From Chitinophagaceae bacterium (lineage in GTDB: Bacteria > Bacteroidota > Bacteroidia > Chitinophagales > UBA10324): DNA of 64,000 nucleotides. Positions 58,944 to 64,000 of the stretch are shown here, in pieces. Every line of letters starts with the position of its first letter. Positions within the stretch are counted from its first letter, which is position 1. The translations under genes were made by a program, and so were the position numbers. The stretch lies in assembly GCA_016704325.1 (NCBI GenBank), contig JADJAG010000008.1, positions 1,219,512 through 1,283,511 of the forward strand. The letters run 5' to 3'. The notes below the pieces were generated by a model. That model saw only the letters and a program-made list of their open reading frames with translations. It searched no databases and was not told the origin of the DNA.

Positions 58944-58973
58944 CAAAGGTAACGGTAGTTTTTGAATATGCAA
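58944..58973 (-). promoter_or_regulatory. 16S rRNA promoter
   Basis: On the minus strand TTG (58973-58971), exactly 19 nt, then TACCTTTG (58951-58944). This is a full match to the Bacteroidota housekeeping sigma consensus TTG-N19-TANNTTTG. Confidence 0.85.
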
Positions 58974-59205
58974 CCCTGCCCTTGAAATAAATTTATTCGG
59001 CCTGATTACCTCTCGCATTAATAACTGTAAATCAATACTTTAACTGACAAATACTGTGGATAAAAAATTAGCAGGCTTGTATGCACATTGTATATCAGCA
59101 TCCCGAAGTAAGCCATTTCTTCGATTTCGTTTCAAATTCCTTCCTTCACCGCCAAAATATACCGGACGTCATCTGAAGAACATTCAGCCAGGTAGTACTT
59201 CATAG
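58974..59205. other. Upstream flank of the 16S promoter
   Basis: AT-rich, no gene seen; about 230 nt between the promoter and the next terminator. Confidence 0.3.
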
Positions 59206-59250
59206 AAAAAGCCTTCACCGTAGTTGCTGAACAACTTTCAATGAAGGCTT
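59206..59250 (-). terminator. Intrinsic terminator of the 158-aa secreted protein gene
   Basis: AAGCCTTC (59209-59216) with GAAGGCTT (59243-59250), inner AGTTG/CAACT; read on the minus strand it is followed by TTTTTC. Confidence 0.78.
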
Positions 59251-59310
59251 GAACTAACTGCTACAATCAATTCCTTGAATCAATGCAGCTTTTCTGATTT
59301 CGGGTCCCGA

Positions 59311-59787
59311 TTAGTCCCTTTCAATTTCACCAATGAATGGGATATTCTCTGATAACTCTACCTTGGCTGCATTATCCATGTAGGTTTCCAATTGCATAAA
59401 CTGCGCTGCCTTCAAAGCGGGAATTATCTTCTTGGCTTTACCATAATATTTTGACTGTAACTTAACCATGGCAGAATTCTGAGCAATAACATCAGTCATC
59501 AGGTTGTCAGCAGTTACATCAGTAAGTGTACTATAATTCTTGGCATACACCTCCAGCAACTGAATGCGTTTTTTTCCAATCTCCTTGCGGGCTGCTTCAT
59601 ATTCATCATACAAAGGCCAGAACGCAGCAGCTTCCGTTTCACTGAACTTCATGTATTGTTGCACCACTTCGCGCTTGTCTTTTCCATAGATGGATTGAAA
59701 GAGGGCAATATCATCCTGACTGAGCTGAGCGAATGAAGCAAAAAAGGAACCGGAAATGAATAATACAATCAAAAGAATTTTTTTCAT
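59311..59787 (-). CDS. Small secreted helical protein, unknown (Spy-like in shape)
   Basis: 158 aa with signal peptide MKKILLIVLFISGSFFASFA. The mature part is helical and charged (KDKREVVQQYMKFSETEAAAFWPLYDEYEAARKEIGKKR...). It resembles Bacteroidota periplasmic proteins of the Spy/CpxP-like kind in length and helical layout, but the LTxxQ motifs are not present, so this is only a shape-level comparison. Same-strand genes follow upstream at 59937 and 60565, with no overlap. Confidence 0.75.
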   Translation of the reverse strand: MKKILLIVLFISGSFFASFAQLSQDDIALFQSIYGKDKREVVQQYMKFSETEAAAFWPLYDEYEAARKEIGKKRIQLLEVYAKNYSTLTDVTADNLMTDVIAQNSAMVKLQSKYYGKAKKIIPALKAAQFMQLETYMDNAAKVELSENIPFIGEIERD

Positions 59788-59936
59788 GACTTGTTTTTTT
59801 AAATGATAAATTTAGTTAATTGTTAAAAAAATGAATTTAAAATTATTGTTCTAAAAAATCTGAAACAGGTAATCAAAGTGCCGGTACAAATCAGCCAATC
59901 GTAGTCACCTGCTTATTCATACTTCGCTTACCCGAT

Positions 59937-60548
59937 TCAACGCCACGTTATGCCCACCCTAAAACCAACATAACTCAGGTCGCTGATGATGGGATCATAA
60001 TCATACGTGGTGTAATTGAAATACACACTTGCATTCGCACTCACACGTGACCCAGGCTGTGTAAACAGAAGCCCAACTTGCGGAGATACCGAAAATGGCC
60101 ATTTGTTTGTTGCATAAATCACATAATCTATGATGTAAGATTCAAGGTCAATGCTGTTTACACCCAATGCAAGACCGGCATATGGCCTTACCTTCTTGTT
60201 AGGGTCACCAAAATAATAATCAGCGGCAGCATGCATGGTCCAGTTACGGTTGTAGTTATAGAAAGTACCCGTGATGGCTGTCTCATCATCAATGATGTAG
60301 GTAGTATTCTCCTTCTTCTGATACCAGGCATTATAACCAAGATCAAATCCCACTCCGAGGTTATCGGTAAGCAGGTACCTGTACTGGCCACTCATGCCCC
60401 TGAACTGGTAGCTTGAAATGTAATCTCCAACTGATCCAACCGGTAAATTCATGTCGTAGTTTAGAGTAAATATAGACTGCGCATTGACTGTTGAAAGTCC
60501 CATTGTTATAATGGTAAGCAGCAAAAAAGTTATTTTTTTCATATGCAA
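59937..60548 (-). CDS. OmpW/opacity-like outer-membrane beta-barrel protein
   Basis: 203 aa with signal peptide (KKITFLLLTIITMGLSTVNAQ). Predicted eight-stranded barrel: YRYLLTDNLGVGFDLGYNAWY, WTMHAAADYYFGDPNKKVRPYAGLALGVNS, SVSPQVGLLFTQPGSRVSANASVYFNYT and the terminal YVGFRVGITWR. Upstream neighbour is the DUF4136-like gene, whose stop lies 16 nt before the start, so they may be co-transcribed. Confidence 0.82.
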   Translation of the reverse strand: MHMKKITFLLLTIITMGLSTVNAQSIFTLNYDMNLPVGSVGDYISSYQFRGMSGQYRYLLTDNLGVGFDLGYNAWYQKKENTTYIIDDETAITGTFYNYNRNWTMHAAADYYFGDPNKKVRPYAGLALGVNSIDLESYIIDYVIYATNKWPFSVSPQVGLLFTQPGSRVSANASVYFNYTTYDYDPIISDLSYVGFRVGITWR

Positions 60549-60564
60549 AAATTAAATCAATGAA

Positions 60565-61196
60565 TTACTTGGTTAGATATGGTGATTGAGCAAAAGCTTC
60601 GTCTATTCCTTGCAACGCTTTATCCAGGTTAAAATCCGGATCTGTGGAAGAAAGCGCATACACAACTGATGTCCAGGGTATTGGAAGGTATCCAAGATCA
60701 CCATCAATAGCGTCCCGAAGTGCAACGATATCAATAACAAGAGACCCTGATTTGTAACTTGAAACGGTAGGATAAGTAGGATAATACCACCAGTCGCAAT
60801 AGTAGTACCAGTAGTAACAATCCCAGTAATCATATCCATAGCCCGGATAAACAATAATATTCAGATTTTCAGAAGCTGTCGTATTGATGATCAGGTCAGG
60901 ATCCTGGCTTTTTCAACCCGTGTATATCCTCTGCTGTTCATATTGCTGACAATAGCGCCAACAATTTGTGTAGAATACTGGGCCTGAATAGGATCGAGCG
61001 TAGAATCAGATCCAATAAAGTAAACCGTGTCAGAAATACTATAGGTGTTGAATTTGCTGAAATCCTGATCGGCATCATGGCTCGTTACCGTAGCTACATC
61101 AGCATACAACTCCGAATCATCCGGATAAGGCAACAGGCAAGAATTAAAAACTGCAATGCTTAATAGTATCATCGCAGCCAATTTTAGGTGTCTCAT
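60565..61196 (-). pseudogene. DUF4136-like lipoprotein with one frameshift
   Basis: The first frame starts at ATG 61196 (MRHLKLAAMILLSIAVFNSC, lipobox Cys), then DFSKFNTYSISDTVYF and IVGAIVSNMNSRGYTRVEK, typical of DUF4136. It then shifts. Adding one A to a five-A run (+ coordinates 60909-60913) restores SQDPDLIINTTASENLNI, a Tyr/Trp-rich tract (YWDCYYWYYYCDWW) and GSLVIDIVALRDAIDG, ending at 60565 after LDKALQGIDEAFAQSPYLTK. The restored length is ~210 aa. Either a recent mutation or an assembly error. Confidence 0.82.
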
Positions 61197-61684
61197 AGAA
61201 AAAAATTTTTTGTAAAGGTATTTATGAAATATGATACTGTGAAATTTTCTTTCAATTGTATTTTTCATGACCAAACCTTCAGTGCATAGTTCATTAAAAC
61301 ACATGACAAATGTCATTTGCAGAAAATAAACATTAATTATCCAGGCCGTTCATGTTGCTTCCATTTCCTTGCTACATTAGAAAATTCATCAAAACCTGCC
61401 TGCAATGCCTTGCGCATACCTGCTCATGAATATTAAAAGGCGATACTATTCCATACCGATGGATTTGTAATTCTCCAAACGTTAACTTATGCCTTGAACA
61501 GTATGGATACTTATTACACCTCTAAATATCATTACTATTTTCTTTTGTCGAACCGCCATCCAGCACAGTCCGCACAAATTATTTGGGCAGTGTAACTTTT
61601 ACCTGCTGCAAACGACTAATGCATATTCTTTAAATAACGGGGACAGGCTTCTTCCACTTTTAGTCTTCTAATAAATTCAAAACC
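61197..61684. other. 488-nt divergent gap
   Basis: Divergent promoters for the DUF4136-like gene and the receptor gene are expected here. I found no complete consensus and no RNA gene. Confidence 0.3.
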
Positions 61685-64000
61685 ATGAAAATTTGTTTCC
61701 ACCTGGTGGTATGGGCATGCCTTTGCAGTTACTTCCACGCTTCCGCCGGAATCATTACCGGCACCGTGCTTGACCATCAAAAGCAACCTGTTGAGTTTGC
61801 CACTATCACCCTCTTGAAAGCCACTGACAGTTCCCTGGTAAAAGGAGAATTTACCGATCAGTCAGGCACTTTTGTGTTTGAACAGGTTAACGAAGGTAAT
61901 TATATAGTAACAGTTGCCGGTATTGGTTTTGAAACGCACTCAATTAAAGAAGTTGCGCTCAACAGTAATATACTCCAAGTGAAGTTGGACACGATAACAC
62001 TCATGCCCATTACCAATGAACTAAATGAAGTGACCGTAGTTGCTGAAAGACCGATGATCCAGCATGAACATGATAAGATGATCCTCAACATTTCTGAAAG
62101 TTCCATTGCTGCAGGCGGCAGTGTAATGGATGCGCTCGGAAAAGCGCCCGGCGTAATGGTAGACCAGGATGGCAACATAAGTTTACGCGGAAAGCAGGGT
62201 GTATTGGTGATGATAGATGATAAGCCCACCTATCTTTCCCCGGAGCAACTTGCCAATCAACTGCGCGCCATGCCCGCCGACGCCGTTTCAAAGATCGAAG
62301 TGATTACCAATCCATCGGCCAGGTATGATGCAGAAGGTAATGCGGGAATCATCAACATCGTAACTAAAAAGGACAAGAACCTGGGTCTGAATGGGTCGGC
62401 AACAGCAGGACTGGAACACTCAACAGCAGGCTGGAGCCCGGAAGCAGGAATCAATCTTAACTACAGGGTGAAAAAGTAAATCTCTTTGGTAGCTACAACT
62501 ACTCAGATTATGGTCAGTTGCAGACTTTGAATGTGATCCGCAATTTTGATGAGGGTGCAGTACAGTCATCGGTAACAGAAAAAAGCACCATGGACAATCA
62601 TTACATTGATAACAGTTTTAAAGCAGGGATTGATTTTTCTTAAATGAGAAAAATACGTTTGGATTTGTAGCAAGCGGTTACGCCGATAAATACCTTTCTA
62701 CAAACAATACAAATGCAATCATCACCAACAGCGATGCAGTCTACGAACCTTCTTCTGATACATATGGCGACCTGAATAACGTAGCCGGAAATTATTCCTT
62801 CAACCTCAACTACGATGGCAAACTCGATACTGCCGGAGCAACAATTTCAGCCGACGTTGATTACTCAAAAGTTCAACGGCGAGGGCGATGACAATTATAT
62901 TACCACCTATTACAACCAGGATGGCAGTGCTACAGAAAATCCCTTCATCTATCATTCGCTAAGTCCGGGTACGATAGATATCATGTCTGCAAAAGTTGAT
63001 TTCGCCTCCCCGCTAAAAAAGAATGGAATTTCGAAACTGGCCTGAAAGCCAGCTCAGTAAAAAATGACAATGAAGCGATTTTCTCCGTTCAGCAAAATAA
63101 CGAATGGGTCATAGACAGCCTTAGAAGTAACGATTTTATCTATACAGAAAACATCTATGCAGGTTATGTGCAGCTAAGCCGGCAGTTTAAGAAAATCAGT
63201 ATCCAGGCAGGATTGCGGGGAGAAGTTACTGATGCCAATGGAAACTCTGTCACCCTGCAAGAGTCCTTTAACAGAAACTACTTTCAGCTCTTCCCAAGTC
63301 TTAATATCAGCAATAGGATTAATGATAAGCATACCGTTACATTCTCTTCCAGCCGCCGTATCGACCGTCCGCGTTATGATCAGCTGAACCCTTTTCTTTT
63401 CTTCCTCGATCCATACCTCTATCAGCAGGGCAATCCAAACCTGAAACCCCAACTGACCCATTCGCTGGAACTCTCTTATTTGTTTAAAGAGACCTATGCA
63501 TTGAGCTTTAATTACAGCAATACCACAGATGAAATACAGGAACAGTTTTACCAGACTGATTCTACCAAAACCATTGTGCTATTATCAGATAATTTTGGAA
63601 GGAACACTACGTATGCACTTACTGCCTATGCGCCGCTTCAACCGGTTAAGTGGTGGAGCGTAACGCCGGTGTTTACCGGATTCTACCAGGATCTTCAGAC
63701 TGAATACCTTGAAACCACCTATCATAATTCACAACTGGGCTTCCAGGTAAACATTCAAAACAGCTTCACTTTGCCCAAAGGGTTCGCCTGGAACTGTCAG
63801 CGCAATACCAATCCAAAGTTATTTTCAGTATCGCATCAATAGAACCTAATGGTGATATCGGTAGGACTTAAAAAAATCCTTCCTGGATGGAAAAGCCACT
63901 ATTAAAGTGAATGCCAGCGATATTTTCAATACGAATAACATCAAAGGTGACATCAGGTATGCTAACATTGACTCTTACTTCGAACAGAATAATGACCGTC
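61685..64000 (+). pseudogene. TonB-dependent-receptor-like outer-membrane protein, multiply frameshifted and cut by the window edge
   Basis: Signal peptide (MKICFHLVVWACLCSYFHASA), then a carboxypeptidase-regulatory-like domain (GIITGTVLDHQKQPVEFATITLL) and a TonB plug (GSVMDALGKAPGVMVDQDGNISLRGKQGVLVMIDDKPTYL). Barrel strands follow to the end. The frame breaks at 62471-62475 (A5, one short), 62640-62641 (one T short), 62867-62870 (one A extra or two short), 63015-63020 (A6, one short), 63790 (one G short), ~63862 and ~63870-63876. Following these shifts by hand gives a continuous protein to the window end. It resembles outer-membrane beta-barrel family receptors rather than SusC (no SusD follows in the window). 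Confidence 0.85.

Overview
The window comes from a Bacteroidota chromosome, most likely the Chitinophagales/Sphingobacteriales side of the phylum. Three things point there. Five proteins carry C-terminal type IX secretion (T9SS) sorting domains. The block mutY-ssb-gldE-gldD is the arrangement typical of gliding/T9SS Bacteroidota. The 16S gene has a textbook Bacteroidota promoter (TTG-N19-TACCTTTG). Base composition is moderately AT-rich. No tRNA, CRISPR array or intact insertion sequence was seen.

Region 1 (1-19305) is the most striking part. Two paralogous three-gene cassettes lie back to back and read outwards from a 0.56 kb intergenic region. Each has a ~115-aa secreted protein of unknown family, then a giant (2330 or 2697 aa) multidomain T9SS protein, then a ~500-aa T9SS propeller-like protein. 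The giants combine beta-rich repeats, PKD-like domains, an ice-binding-like (DUF3494) domain, a glycoside-hydrolase-like domain with two conserved Glu, Ig-like domains and a right-handed beta-helix. They look like cell-surface or secreted adhesive glycan-processing proteins. The left propeller gene runs off the window.

Region 2 (19306-23873) looks like the remnant of an integrative element: a DUF6943-like gene, a RadC-type JAB gene and a tyrosine recombinase. Between them are structured leaders, repeated modules, a 55-bp-period DNA repeat and strong palindromes.

Region 3 (23874-35495) is an accessory and stress-related set: a Tat-exported dienelactone hydrolase, katG broken by one frameshift, VOC and DHFR-like small enzymes, an NTF2-like protein, a DUF2306 membrane protein, a cytochrome c lipoprotein, a serine hydrolase, a TylF-like methyltransferase and an MscS channel.

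Region 4 (35496-51659) has a methionine gamma-lyase-type enzyme, a CotH/lamin-tail T9SS protein, a MATE transporter, a kinase-like protein, an acetyltransferase, an arginase-family enzyme, a HEAT protein, a membrane PHP-like protein next to a GT39-type glycosyltransferase, and a beta-barrel protein.

Region 5 (51957-55730) is the housekeeping and motility block gldD, gldE, ssb, mutY on the minus strand.

Region 6 (55731-64000) contains a complete 16S rRNA gene with its own promoter, processing stem and terminator and no 23S, 5S or tRNA behind it. It is followed by small envelope genes and a TonB-receptor-like gene with many frameshifts. A DUF4136-like gene here also carries a frameshift, so the last ~3.5 kb is either decaying or of poorer sequence quality.
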